64,000 nucleotides of DNA, from the NCBI RefSeq assembly GCF_000346465.2, contig NC_034010.1, positions 24,028,570 to 24,092,569 on the forward strand. Reading direction: 5' to 3'. This document shows, piece after piece, positions 23,497 to 35,700 of this stretch. The translations under genes and the position numbers were made by a program. The DNA is from Prunus persica (Eukaryota; Streptophyta; Magnoliopsida; Rosales; Rosaceae). Every line of letters starts with the position of its first letter. Positions within the stretch are counted from its first letter, which is position 1. Below the pieces are notes generated by a model that was not told where the DNA came from, did no database searches, and saw only the letters and a list, made by a program, of their open reading frames with translations.

Positions 23497-25342
23497 ATGC
23501 TTCCTACCACCTGCATTCTCTTAATATGCCTCTTGAGCTCTCTCTCCCCCCTCACCAAAGCGTCTTCCCTCAACCTCACCCTCCCTCACCAACACCCCAA
23601 CCCTGAAGCTGTTGCTCAAGAAGTACAAAGGTAAGCACCAATGAGCCTCAGCCCCCCAATCATTTCACACAAAAAACACACACAAATTGAAAATCCCCAT
23701 CTGGGTTGTGCTCATTTTTTATTTTACAAAAAAGGTTGGCTCCCATTTTTCAATCAGTAGGTCCTCAACAGCTAAAACCCCTGTCTGGGTGCTGTACATT
23801 CTAGTGTTAATGCTCAGGGCCACTCTGTTTTCAAAGCACTGAGCAAAAATCCCAGCTTGGTTTTTCTCAAATCAGGCCCCTTTTCTTCTTTTCTGTGCTT
23901 TACTCAAGCATTTTGAGCTGTAAGACCCAAAACCCCCATCCGGGCATTGCTCATTTTCTCTGCATTTCCCTCATTTTCCCTCTAACAAAGCAGAGCACTC
24001 TGTTTTTTTTTTTTTAAACTGTTCAGGAGAGTCAATGCATCTCTATCCAGACGCCAAATGCTGTCCCTCGAACTCAAAGAACAACAACAATGTCTAATCG
24101 GCAACCCAATCGACGATTGCTGGCGCTGCGACTCGAACTGGGCCAGAAACCGCCAAAAGCTCGCCGATTGCGGCATAGGGTTCGGCCAAGACGCCATGGG
24201 AGGCAAAGGAGGCCAGATCTACATCGTCACCGACTCGTCCGATCGGGACCCAGCCAACCCAGTCCCGGGCACGCTCCGCCACGCCGTGATCCAAACGGAG
24301 CCCCTCTGGATCATCTTCTCCGCCGACATGACCATCAAGCTCAAATGCGAGCTCATCGTCAACAGCTTCAAGACCATTGACGGCCGGGGCTTCAACGTCC
24401 ATGTCACCGGCGGCGGCTGCATAACACTCCAGTACGTCTCCAACATCATCATACACAACATCCACGTCCACCACTGCAAACCCGCGGGTAACACTAACGT
24501 CGCCTCCAGCCCCACCCACGTCGGGTGGCGTGGAAAATCGGACGGCGACGGCATCTCCCTTTTTGGCGCTCGCAAAATCTGGATCGACCATTGCTCGCTC
24601 TCCTACTGTGCCGACGGCCTGATCGACGCCATAATGGGGTCCACAGGGATCACCATCTCGAACAGCTACTTTGCCCACCACGACGAGGTGATGCTTTTGG
24701 GACACGACGATAAGTACTTGCCGGACTCGGGAATGCAGGTGACGATTGCGTTCAACCACTTCGGTGAGGCGCTGGTGCAGCGTATGCCTCGGTGCAGGCG
24801 CGGGTACATACACGTGGTTAACAACGACTTCACGCAGTGGGAGATGTATGCTATCGGCGGTAGCGCTAACCCCACCATTAACAGCCAGGGGAATCGGTAC
24901 ACTGCTCCCCAGGACCAAAACGCCAAGGAGGTAAAAATTGTAAATTTCTGTAAAGTTCGGGTCTTTTTTCATTTTTTTACTTCTGGGTCCGCGGGAAAAC
25001 TGAAAAAAGGTGAAATGATTGTTTCATGATATTGGGAATTGGTTCTTTGGCGAGTCCCACTTGGAATGGTGGAGCGTGGGGGTTTTACTCACGCGCTTCC
25101 ATGTTCGGCTTGTCACTTGGAGCATGCATGTCAAAATGGGAAATGGATTCTAACTACAGAACACTTGTATGGCGGGGCGTGGGATTTAGAATGTACCACG
25201 CGCTTCCGGGTGGGGCTGGTTTTGTTGGAAATGAAAATGGGTTTTGGGTAGATGAGGGTTTTACTGTATATCTTGTCTGTGAAAAATTGTTTTGAAGTTG
25301 AAAGGACAATGATTATATGATAAAGGGGGGGACGTCTATGTC

Positions 25343-25377
<35 letters not shown>

Positions 25378-28170
25378 GTAGTGGCTGACAGTGAGCATTT
25401 GCAGCTGTTAATTTGGCATGACCTGTTGACCGCGATGATAGTACGAAGAACCCTAATTCATTTATTTAATGTTTGCTGTGTGAACAATTCACAGGTAACG
25501 AAGCGCGTGGACACGAACGAGGGGGATTGGTCCGACTGGAATTGGAGGACGGACGGGGACATAATGGTAAATGGCGCGTTTTTTGTGCCCTCAGGAGCAG
25601 GAATGAGCACTCAGTATGCGAGGGCCTCAAGCACTGAGCCCAAGTCGGTTGCCCTCATCGACCGGCTCACAAACAACGCCGGTGTCTTTGGTGACCCCAG
25701 GTAACACAATATTTACTCTTTCAACTGTATTACCTGTCATAATGAGGGCCTTCATGTCTTCCGAATATAAATCTCATCATAAATTACCAAAATGCCCCTG
25801 CTTTGCATATTTGGTTGCTGGCATTTTACATGCATCCTGCTTGCTGGGTTTTGGGTTTGAGAATAATAAAATACAAATAGTGTGAGAAGAGCAAAGAGAG
25901 AGTGAAAAATGGAGCTGGGTTTTTAGGGGGTGCACGTGATCTTGCAGGGCAGTGGGAATCTAGCTGCTGACACTGCAGCCTTACAGTTCAGTTGTCCATT
26001 GTCTTTCTAATTCTACTTTTAGGGTTTTGGCCAAAGGGCCATGGTTATTATTAACTTATTAGGGTTTATTTATTAGTTAAATAATTTTGGGTTTGTTTTA
26101 AATTTAAAGTATGACCTTGGGATTAGATTTGAAGTATGTCCCCCCCACTCTTACTCTTGATTTTGGCAGTTTTATTCTTTCTAGGTTGCTTGGGGGGTTT
26201 TGACCATTTTCACTCTCAAAAGACCATCTTGTTTTAGAACTCCCAAAATGATGCAAACTTGCAACGGACAAAAGGCCAACGGGTGTGAAAAATGATAGCC
26301 CACATTTGCAAAACTATTATACTATTTTACAACTACCCTAAATACCAAATCTGCCCACAGTAGGGTAGGAGGGCTAGGTTTGTGGTGAGATAATTAATTA
26401 CTGTAACATTGCTAACAGCCAATGGTGTCCCCATCAGAAGCTTGTGATGTTATGTTATTGGTGAATGTGTGTGTCAAGGGAAAGGTAGAAAAGTTGCAAA
26501 TGGGGCCTTTTTGTCTTTTGGTTGGCTTGGGTTGTAGGAGACCCACCCCAGGTCATGGATTAGTTCGGCTGCGTTGGGAAGGTGACTCAGTTATATTCTC
26601 TTCATTTTGCTTTCAGCGAGTAAATGTGGGGTCCACTTTTGATTTTCAGAAGTGAGTGTGGGCCCACTTTTGATTTTTTTATTATTCATTTGGCCCACTC
26701 CGGATTTGATTTAACCAAAACATGGACAGCTTGCCCATGCATAGAATTGGCCCAGGTCCTGAGTCTTGACCGTGAGACCTTTCCTTTTTTCTCTTTTTTT
26801 CTGAACTTGGCTGAGAGGTCCCTGCTTCTGATCCTTCCTGTTTTAAGTTTTAGTTAATTTAGAGATTTAAAGTCTCTAAAGTATAAATTATATAACTATT
26901 CTTTAGGGATTTAAAGGTAATCAAAAAATGTCACAAACTTATAAGAATTCAGATAGATGATGGAGTTTTTAAAGTTTGGAGGTAGAGAGAGAGGGTTGGA
27001 GATTTTTGGTGGTTATGGTGACAACATAAGAACGGGATTTGGACTGACCCAAAATTACTGATCAATGAGCCGGAGTCGGCCCAACCCAACCCAAGTCTAT
27101 GAGCAATGAACTACAGTGAACCAAGGATTGTGGGTTGTGAACCGACCCAAGTTGGGCTTTAGTTGGTGTGATATGTGAGGATTCTTTAGGTCGTTTGGCA
27201 CCAACTGTTTGTAGAGTTTATTTAGAAATGTTAGGTAAATCTTAACATGCAAATGACAAAGACTTTGATTCAATCTGGTGATTTTGTATGTTCTTATTCG
27301 TGTACTTACTGCTAGATAGTGACAAGGTCATCTCATGCATGTCGGTGGAAGTTCTTAAGACTAAGAAATATATTCTCTTTTCAAACCTATTGGCTCTCAT
27401 GAGCCGGAGCTGGAGCCGGACCAAGTCCATGAGCCATGAACTATAGTGAGCCGAACCCCAAGTCCAGCTGTTTGTATTACTTCCATAAGTGATTGCTTCT
27501 CTTTCTGTCAAATTTTCCTGGATCTTTTTGCTACCTTCTTTACCAATCCTTTATCCCAAAATGGCAAATGCAATTCCAACAATTTGAGAAAAGGTTTGCC
27601 AAAATAAGTGAGCTCACCCCACAGGCTCCTCTTATCCCATGTGAGACCAACCCCTTTCCCCAAATTTCCATTCTCAGATTTGTTTATCACTGAATGCTAA
27701 GGACAGTCGTCCTCATGCGCGTGGCCAACTCTTCACAATAATCTCTTGTTCATGTCCATGGGGACCTCATGACGTCTTAAAACTTGTTGCAAAGTGTTTT
27801 CAGTTACATTTATTTTCGTTCCCTCTATTCTTCTGATAAACCATATGTCATCATTCATGTCTTGATCTAAATAATTTACTGATTTTGGTTGTTTCAACTA
27901 TTGTCATGGTATAGGAGCAGTACCAGCGTATCACACCCCGGAGATGACGGCGGTGGGACCATCACCGATGGCACCAACACAGGAAGTGAAGGGTCCAGCG
28001 GCGGTGACGGAGACTATTTTGGAATGATATTTGGCAACGGTGCTCCACCAAGCTCCTCATCATCTTCAAACACAATATTCTTGTCTCTTCTAATTATTTT
28101 TATTTTGTACGTTACCATCAACCATGGTGGTGCTCTATTATCATTACCCTTATTATTAACATTATTATAG
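23497..28170 (+). CDS. Pectate lyase, probable GPI-anchored PMR6-type
   Basis: Polysaccharide lyase family 1 enzyme, which cleaves de-esterified homogalacturonan in the wall by Ca-dependent beta-elimination. Exons 23497-23630, 24027-24930, 25495-25700 and 27915-28170; 499 residues. [19 protein letters not shown] is a signal peptide. Then come the family entry motif [53 protein letters not shown] (Ca-ligand region), [21 protein letters not shown] with the catalytic Arg, and [19 protein letters not shown]. The last exon departs from ordinary family members: a Ser/Gly-rich linker, then a hydrophobic C-terminus ([18 protein letters not shown] and [11 protein letters not shown]), the layout of a GPI-attachment signal. 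That layout and length match Arabidopsis PMR6, a powdery-mildew susceptibility protein. An in-frame ATG at 23401 would add 32 residues, but its start context is weaker. Intron 3 is 2.2 kb. Confidence 0.93.
25347..25374. repeat. (GA)n microsatellite in pectate lyase intron 2
   Basis: Uninterrupted GA dinucleotides, about 14 units. Confidence 0.95.
27065..27460. repeat. Imperfect direct repeat in pectate lyase intron 3
   Basis: TGAGCCGGAG-C-GG followed by CCAAGTC-ATGAGC-ATGAA and CTA-AGTGA-CC-A occurs at about 27066-27125 and again at about 27399-27460. It is purine-rich and could be remnants of an older transposable element. Confidence 0.6.
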
Positions 28171-29521
28171 AATTCAAAGAAAATATCATTATCCGATAAA
28201 AAGAGAAAAAAAAAGGGAAAAATTTCTCAAATGATTTGATTGCTTGGTTGGCGCCCCCCCACATCCTTTGTTATCTGTATTATTTTAGTTTTTTATGGTC
28301 CTTCCTTAAGATGATAGCTTTTATGGGGTTTCATCACTATACATTTGACTTTGAAGGCGCTTCAGTTGGATTGAGTTTTGGGTAGGCTAACGTTACGTGG
28401 ATATGATTGGCTGAGATGGCATTTTCGGATGGCATGTCAAATTCAGGGGATTTATTTGTTTTTGGCTTCAACCATTTTCGTTGAATTTGGGTGCTTTTCA
28501 TTGAGTAATAATAATGTAGTTAACATGGCATGTCTCCATGCCTTGGAAAATTGCCAAAAGACAACGGGATTTGTAGTGCCCTTCGAATCTTTATCTTAGG
28601 CGCCCCCCCTCTCCTTTTATGCTAAAGTATAACGTGCTTGTTTGAGTGCGTTCGTTCACTTGTGTGCTAGTATAACAAGGAAACAGAAGTATATGCATAT
28701 CTTGTCAGCTTTATCTGTAAATGATAAGAGTTTCATGTGTACATGGGAAAAGGGTGATTTCAAGTTAAGAGGAAAGCTAGGGAAGTCAGCCGTACCCGTA
28801 GATCAGTTTCCCCACTGTGGGACCAATACCAATCGACATCTGATAGTAAGCTACACCACGTAGACGACTGTTCCTAGCAAGACTCAAATTAGAAGCCATG
28901 ATGGTTTGGAGCTTCAAGCTCTAGGAATAGAGCACTTCTTCCTCGCATGCACGACAAGAGTCCCGTTCTTGTTTTCCCATTCCTTTCCTCTACACCAAAA
29001 ATAAAAGACCAAAATGGTGAATTTTGTACTACATAATAACATAAGGGATCATTATATAAACAAGTTTCTGGTGACGGATTAGTTCCTCTTGAGCTTTGTG
29101 TTTTTCACAACCTTCCCTGAAAGCTACAGCATTTTATGGTTTAGCCGGATTGATTAATCGATAACAAATTCGAGCCAAAGACACGTATATGCTTGTCAAA
29201 GAACAAGATATCACCAAGTAGTTTGATGAGGAAAATGAACACAACCTAAAGTGAAAAGTAGAAATGAAATAAAGTATGCACATAACTTTTCCCGGTTGGG
29301 AAAGAAGGGGAAACAATGGCAAAATCTTCGCAAGCATTCACAATCTGCCATGACATTCATTACACCTTGTTACAATGTTTATATTTTACTCCTTTCCAAG
29401 TTATTTCACAGCCTTGGTAGGACTTCAACATTGAAACAAGTTTGAAAAAAAAAAAAAAAAAAAAAGAACAAAAAAACGCCATTTAAGTGAAAACTTTGAG
29501 TTGTTTGTGTCCTATATTTAA
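28171..29521. other. Intergenic between convergent pectate lyase and PP2A B' genes
   Basis: Holds the 3' UTRs of both convergent genes. A poly-A run of about 21 lies at 29444-29465. No gene is supported. Confidence 0.4.
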
Positions 29522-32019
29522 TTAACTAACCAATACCATATCCTCTCCCCCTGCAGTTGCCGCCACTGCTTCTATTCTCTTCCAAGTCAATTCTCGCTGC
29601 TCTTCCATTTCTCTGGCCCTTGTTTCTTTTTCTAAATATTGTTCCTGGCACTCTTCAAACAATTCTGGGTCCATTTCCTGGAACATCCGTCGCACATTGG
29701 CTGTCAGCCCATGGATAGCCTGGTTCCAGTGACCTTGCGTGTTTTTCTCCAATGCTTCAAAGATTAATGGCAATATCATGTTCCGGTTCTGAGCAATTAA
29801 ACTTACAATGTGTTCACTGTTCCACAAGTAAAGAGCTCGTTCGGCAACCTGCCAAGCATCTTTATATTAGAAACATTTTTCAAATAGAATAGTTATACAA
29901 CTAGAGAAAGAAAAAAAATATATGTTATAACATTTTGGGAAATCCCCAACACACATTTTCATTAAGCTTTCTTAGTCATAGATAAGAAGATATTTTTTTA
30001 TGTGATGGCAAGGAAGATGCATGTACCAATTGACTCCAACACAATAAGCAGTAATACAGCAACACCATAACTTATCCTTTAAAGAGGGGAGACAAATGTG
30101 AAAACTAGAGACATTGCCTAGCTTTGTTCAGCTAAACAGTGTTCCTTTTCTCAGACCGAGAAAAGAGCAACTGCGTAGCTTAAATAATAATAAAAACATG
30201 AATTACATGGTTAAACTGTGGCCTGTCTAAGCATATGTATTTGCTGGCTAACCTGCGCCTAACCCTCTTTGCGAGCAAGAGCTCAGATTCAAACAAAAGT
30301 ATTGTAATCAATGACGTGCGGGCAAAAATGAGAGACTTCAATATAGAGGCAAACTAAAGAGATTATTTAAAAATAAAATAAAAACAAACTAGCCATATGG
30401 AGAGACAACTAAGAATATAAGACTGCTTCAAAGAACTTACCAAACTTACTAACAATAGCATGTTTATAACCTATTATCAGGTAGTTCTTGTATGGATCAT
30501 ATCAACCGCCATCAGAAGGGGACCAAGTGAAATTAATGTCTACCACAGCCAGAAAATTACACACAATAACTATGGAGACTCCTGAAATCTATTGTCTGAA
30601 AGAGTGGCGCATGAGTATCCTATGCAATTTCAACACTTTCAAGAGAAATGCTTACACGTCAAGCATTCAGACCAACTTCGAACGACACATACAAGCTACA
30701 GTATTAGCTATATATTCTTTACAAAATCACATTTTGATGGATTCATTCTCATAAAGTTTAAGTAGTCTCACAGAAACAGTGGAAGGGGGAAAGAAACGTC
30801 CAAGTGATAGTAATACTGTACACTAAGCAGGTCCAACAACTTATTATTTATTTCATAACTAATGCCATAGTTTTATCATATAATTTACTTTTCGGAAAAA
30901 AAGTACACTGAAAAATGCATAAACAATCTAATCGTAACTACCAGGCTACTCATATAAAAAACAGTCTTTTGAATTCACCTGAAAATGAGGGCTATTAAGG
31001 CAGCGCCCAATCTGTCTAAAAAGCGGAAGCATACATCTGTGAAACTCCGCAGCCTGCGTAGCTTCCAAAACCTCTTCTAACTCTGCAAGAAACAGAACCT
31101 CCTTCTGACAATTGGTAACCGGCCAATACTTCAACAACCCCTTGACCACCAATTCGGCCAACTTATAATCCTTGTCAACAAACTGTATGATACAATAGGC
31201 TAACTGGTGATGATACGCGGATATGCTCTTGGGTTTGTGCAGAGGAATAAGTGCTCTCACAAGGAACAGCTTATGCTCCTCTTTCATGGGCAAAGCAAAG
31301 CCATTTATTATACTCCCTAGAATCTCTAACAACTCTCCAATCCCACAATGCCTCTGTGTCTCAAATATAAACCTATAAAACACATTATTCATGGCCTTCC
31401 TGATAAAGGGTCTGTGAACCATAAACTTCCCATAAATTCTATGCAAAAGGGTTTTCAAATACTCGCGTTCCCGGGGGTCCTCAGAATCAAACAACTCCAT
31501 TAACCTCAACACAAAGATGTGATCAATGTAACGTTTAGCGACTTTAGCATCGGTTTCTGGTGAGGCAATGTACCTTAACAAGAGTTCATAGACGATTTGC
31601 AGGTGAGGCCATGAGGGCTCCTGATAGGGCTCGTCCTCGTCGGGTTCGAGCAAGTCCGAGGCCGGAGGCAAGCATCGGAAGATGTTGAGTGATACCATGC
31701 GAATGAGCTCCTCTTGCATTGGACCGGTGAGTTTGCACGAACCGGAGTCGATGAAGTCCACGAGCTCCATGAGGGTTTGGCGCTTGAGCTCTTTCTCGAG
31801 AACCCATTTGAGAGAGTTGGAGAAGTCGCAGTAGAAGGAGCAGAGTTGGAGCTTTTTGAGGAAAAGGGCCGGGCGGTCCAAAACAGCGACGTCTCGGAGC
31901 AGAGGAAGGGGTTCCATGGAGAGGGATAGTGTGATGGGTTGTGACTCGGGTTCGAACTCGAGATCGGTGGGTTCGGGTTTTGGGGATTTGCGGTGGCCGC
32001 GTTTTATGATTTTGAGCAT
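29522..32019 (-). CDS. PP2A B' (B56) regulatory subunit, epsilon-like
   Basis: Regulatory subunit that selects substrates and location for the PP2A holoenzyme. Exon 1 is 32019-30979 (347 codons), exon 2 is 29848-29522 (108 codons plus stop), intron 1130 bp with CAG/GTGAAT donor and CAG acceptor; 455 residues. A basic tail ([12 protein letters not shown]) precedes the B56 core of helical repeats: [69 protein letters not shown] and [20 protein letters not shown] are strongly conserved. Exon 2 completes the fold ([25 protein letters not shown]). The two-exon layout with a long first exon is usual for plant B' genes. The epsilon label rests on its place beside the PMR6-like pectate lyase, as remembered from Arabidopsis AT3G54920/AT3G54930. 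PP2A-B' also partners shugoshin in other systems, but no functional link is implied by this neighbourhood. Confidence 0.93.
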
Positions 32020-32704
32020 TTTTTAAAAAAAATTGGTTTTTTTTTTGGGTTTAAAGGAGTATTGGGTAGAGATAAGGACGACCTAGGAAACTGAAAAAGA
32101 GAGGAAAATTAGGGTTTGTGGATGGGGATAAGGAGGGATTTGGGGGAAGAGATATTGGGATGAGGAGATCATTTGGTGTTTGGGAGATGAGAAAATTTGC
32201 AGAGTAATGGGAAAGTTTGTGGGAGTGGGAATTGAGAGGCCACCCCTTGCTTGGAACTAAGGGAGTAGTAGGATTGACCATAAATGGAAACTTTTTGATT
32301 TTCTGTTAAAAGATCTCTTTTTCATTTGGACAATTTGCTAAACTATCACCTTTTGGTGCCTTCTGCTTTCCCTTCTCCCTCACTTGAAATTGAGCATACA
32401 ACGAAGTAGGCTACAAGTGTAAAATCGATCAATTTGAATTAGCATTTTGTAGTGAATTTAGGTTTGGCAAGAGCATCATGGTTCAATTTTTGGAAGCAAT
32501 TTTATTTTGAGAAATGCTTGTTCCATAACATCATCTGTTTCATGCTAAGACTTGAATGTAGACAAAAAGACGCATACCAAATATCAACCATTGTCAATAG
32601 ATACAGGGGCTTAATAAGTTACGATCCTTATAGCTGTGCGAAAGACAAAGCAATATCTACACCATTTAAGTTAAAAACACTACTTTTTTTGAAGAGTGAT
32701 CTGA
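32020..32704. other. Intergenic between B' promoter and KTF1 3' end
   Basis: 685 bp shared by the B' upstream region (left) and the KTF1 3' UTR (right, reading minus). No TATA box or other gene was recognised. Confidence 0.4.
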
Positions 32705-35700
32705 TCACCACCCTCCTTTGCCACTTCCACCATCAGATCCCTTGCCCCAAGAGCTTGCGGGTGCTACAGCTTTGCCCCAGGAATTAGTCGGTTTTGCACC
32801 TTCATCGGTTCCTTGTTTTGCCTCACCACCATCAGATCCGTTGCCCCAAGAGCATGCTGCTGCTGCTTTGCCCCATGAATTGGTTGGTTCTGCACCTTGA
32901 TCGGTTCCTTGTTTTGCCTCACCTGATTGATTCCAACCACAGGACTGAGCCCCACTTGAAGTGCTTGATTGCTTCCAGTCGGATGATTTACCTCCTCCAG
33001 CAGCACTTGGTTGGTCTCCAGTACCGCCTCCAAATCCTGAACCTGTTCCTTTGTTCCAACCTGAACCCTGGTTGCCCAAGCCCCCAGCTTGTGCGCTTGA
33101 GCTTGGTCCCTTGTTCTGGCCACCATCTTGATCAGTGGTTCCTTTGATTTCTTTGGCTGCAGTCGATTGTTTCCAGCTAGACGACTGGTCCACATTAGAA
33201 GCATCTGATGATTTCCAATTGTTTCCCCAGCTTCCGCTCGCTTCATTACGAGAGCCTGTTCCTTTGTCCTGAGTGGCAGCAGTATCTTTAGCCTCCACTG
33301 TCTGATTCCAACCTGATCCCGAACCGCCAATTCCTTTATTCACATCAGACTGGTTCCAACCAGAGCTCTGGCTACTCCATCCGCTAGATTTCCCACCCTG
33401 CCAATCGTTCTTACTGCCACCTCCTTGGTTCCAACTTCCTCCACCATTGTCTTTTTTCCATCCCTCGCCAGCACCGTCTGCCCCTTTGCTCCAGCCTGAT
33501 GAATTATTATCAAAAGAATCATTTCTATTGCTCCAACCACCACTTTGATCCCTCCCACGGCCTCTTCCTCCATAGCCTGTACCACCAAACCCTCCTCCGT
33601 CTGATCCACCTGTACCACCAAACCCCCCTCCGTCTGATCCTCCTCTACCACCAAACCCTCCTCTGTCTGATCTACCCCTACCACCAAAGCTCCCTCTGTC
33701 TCCACCTCTACCACCAAAACCCCCTCTACGTCCAAAACCCCCTCTATCTCCCTCTCTCTCACCGCCTCCACCTCTAAAACCTCCTCTGTCTGAATTTCCT
33801 CTACCTGAACCACCTCTCCAATTTCCACCACTTCGATTATTATTGAAATCTTCAGGTTGGTCTCCATTCCCACCATCTATTGATTGACTGCCACCAAAAG
33901 AATTTGCTGAATTCCAATTGCTTTTACTGCTCCAATTAGAATTCTGATCTGCCTCACCAGATCCTGAGTTCCAACTATTTTTCCTTCCCCAGCCAGAATC
34001 TTTATTGCCGCCAGTGTCACCAGATCCGGAGTTCCAGTTGCTTTTCTTGCCCCAAGTAGAATCCTGGTTCCCACCTGAGGAATCAGATCCAATGTTCCAA
34101 TCTCTTTTCCCACCACTACTAGAATCCTGATTGCCACCAGCCTCACTAGATCTGGAGTTCCAACTGCCCTTTTGGCCCCAGCTAGAAACTTGATTTCCTC
34201 CATCACTTGACCCACTTTGCCAAGCTTTAGTTTGACCCCATCCTGACGTTTGGTCTTTGTCAGAAGATTTTGGAGCATTCCAATCACCAGATTTGTTACC
34301 CCCTGTTGATTGTTCTTCAACATTCTCTTTCTCTGCCCCCCATCCTTTGCTCCAACCCGATCCATTGTTTTCAACAGAAGCATTTGGATTCTTCCAACCA
34401 CCTATTCCATCAGCACTCCTATTGTTTTCCCGATCCTTGTTCCACCCAGAGGATTGATCCTGACTGAATGACCTACCCCTGCCAAATTGATCTCTACCTC
34501 CTCTTCCTCCTCTTCTTCCACCAAACCCATGAGCCCCCTCAAAGGATTTTGGCCTTCCCGAGAAGTCTTGCTGATCTATATCACCCTTATCCCCACTCCC
34601 TTTGCCCCAACCACCAGATCCTTGATCACCGCCAAAACTTTTTGCTCTCTTCCAACCATCATCTTGATTCCCCACTCTGTCAGACTCATGTCCTGCTGTT
34701 ACATCAGCTTGTTTACCCCATGAAGACCCTCCAGCTTGTTTACTCCAAGAAGAATCTCCTGCTGGTTTATTCCAAGCAGAACCGCCATCTTGCTTATTCC
34801 AAGTAGAACCTCCACCTTGTTTATTCCATGTAGAATCTCCGTCTTGTTTAGTCCATGCAGAACCTCCATCTGCTTTACCCCAGGAAGCTCTTTTATTGTC
34901 ATCTACACCACTTGGTTTCTTCCAACTGTCGTTCTGATTCTCATTACTAAAAGCGCCTTTAGGTTTTGCCCAGCCACTTGCTTCATCTTTGTTTCCTGCC
35001 TCTGATTGGGGCAAAACCCCACCTGCATTACCCCAGCTTCCTGTCTGAACATCTTCTGCCGGCTTTGAAATTTTCCACCCTGCCTCACCAGCACTTAATT
35101 CATCTTTAGTGCTCCAGTTCCCTGTGGCTTTACTGCAAGAATCTTCTTTAGCTCCCCAACCGGCTCCTTTATTCTGAGGCTTACCCCAATCAGACCCACC
35201 ACTACTGACTGCATTTCCTTTGTCCAAAGGTTTCTGTTGACCCCACCCAGAACTAGCAATATCACCAGATGCTGCATCAGAATTCTTTTCCCATGATCCT
35301 GCTTCAACTAAATTTTTACCTTTGCCCCATGAATCCAGTTGGCTATTCCCAGCAGTAGCAGTACCAGAAGGTTCTATTGCCTTCTGCCAAATATCCGATG
35401 CACTGCTGTCACCCCCAGTTTTAGCACTAGATTTACCCCAAGAGTCCACACCTTTTCCCCAGCCAGCACCTTGATCATTGTTATCTGTTGCTGCACCCCA
35501 GGACGAAATTTTATTTGGAGCAACTTTGCTCTCCCAAGAATCATCTACAGGTTATTATGAAGGAAAATGAATGAATCAGCTTCGGCTAAGGGAAAATCTA
35601 TCATCAAAGACATTGCTACTTTTAAACTTCAGAACTGAACATACCTTTCTTAACATCATTTCCATCCTGACCAGAAATGGACTCTGACTGAATCTGGGAC

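Noticed and set aside
24094..24972. 292-codon open frame antisense to the pectate lyase exon 2
   Set aside because: GC-rich third positions of the real exon suppress stops on the other strand; the translated sequence resembles nothing and the sense strand has all catalytic motifs.
29522..32019. Functional coupling of the PP2A B' gene with the shugoshin gene as a cluster
   Set aside because: The proteins interact in other systems, but the genes are 14 kb apart with a divergent-function gene between them; synteny explains the arrangement.
34708..34869. CRISPR-like regular repeats
   Set aside because: Regular 27-bp spacing comes from a coding minisatellite without unique spacers, in a eukaryotic exon.
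32718..35005. Several open frames antisense to, or in other frames of, the KTF1 last exon
   Set aside because: The exon is compositionally biased (Gly/Ser/Trp/Lys codons), which keeps alternative frames open; none shows protein features beyond that bias.
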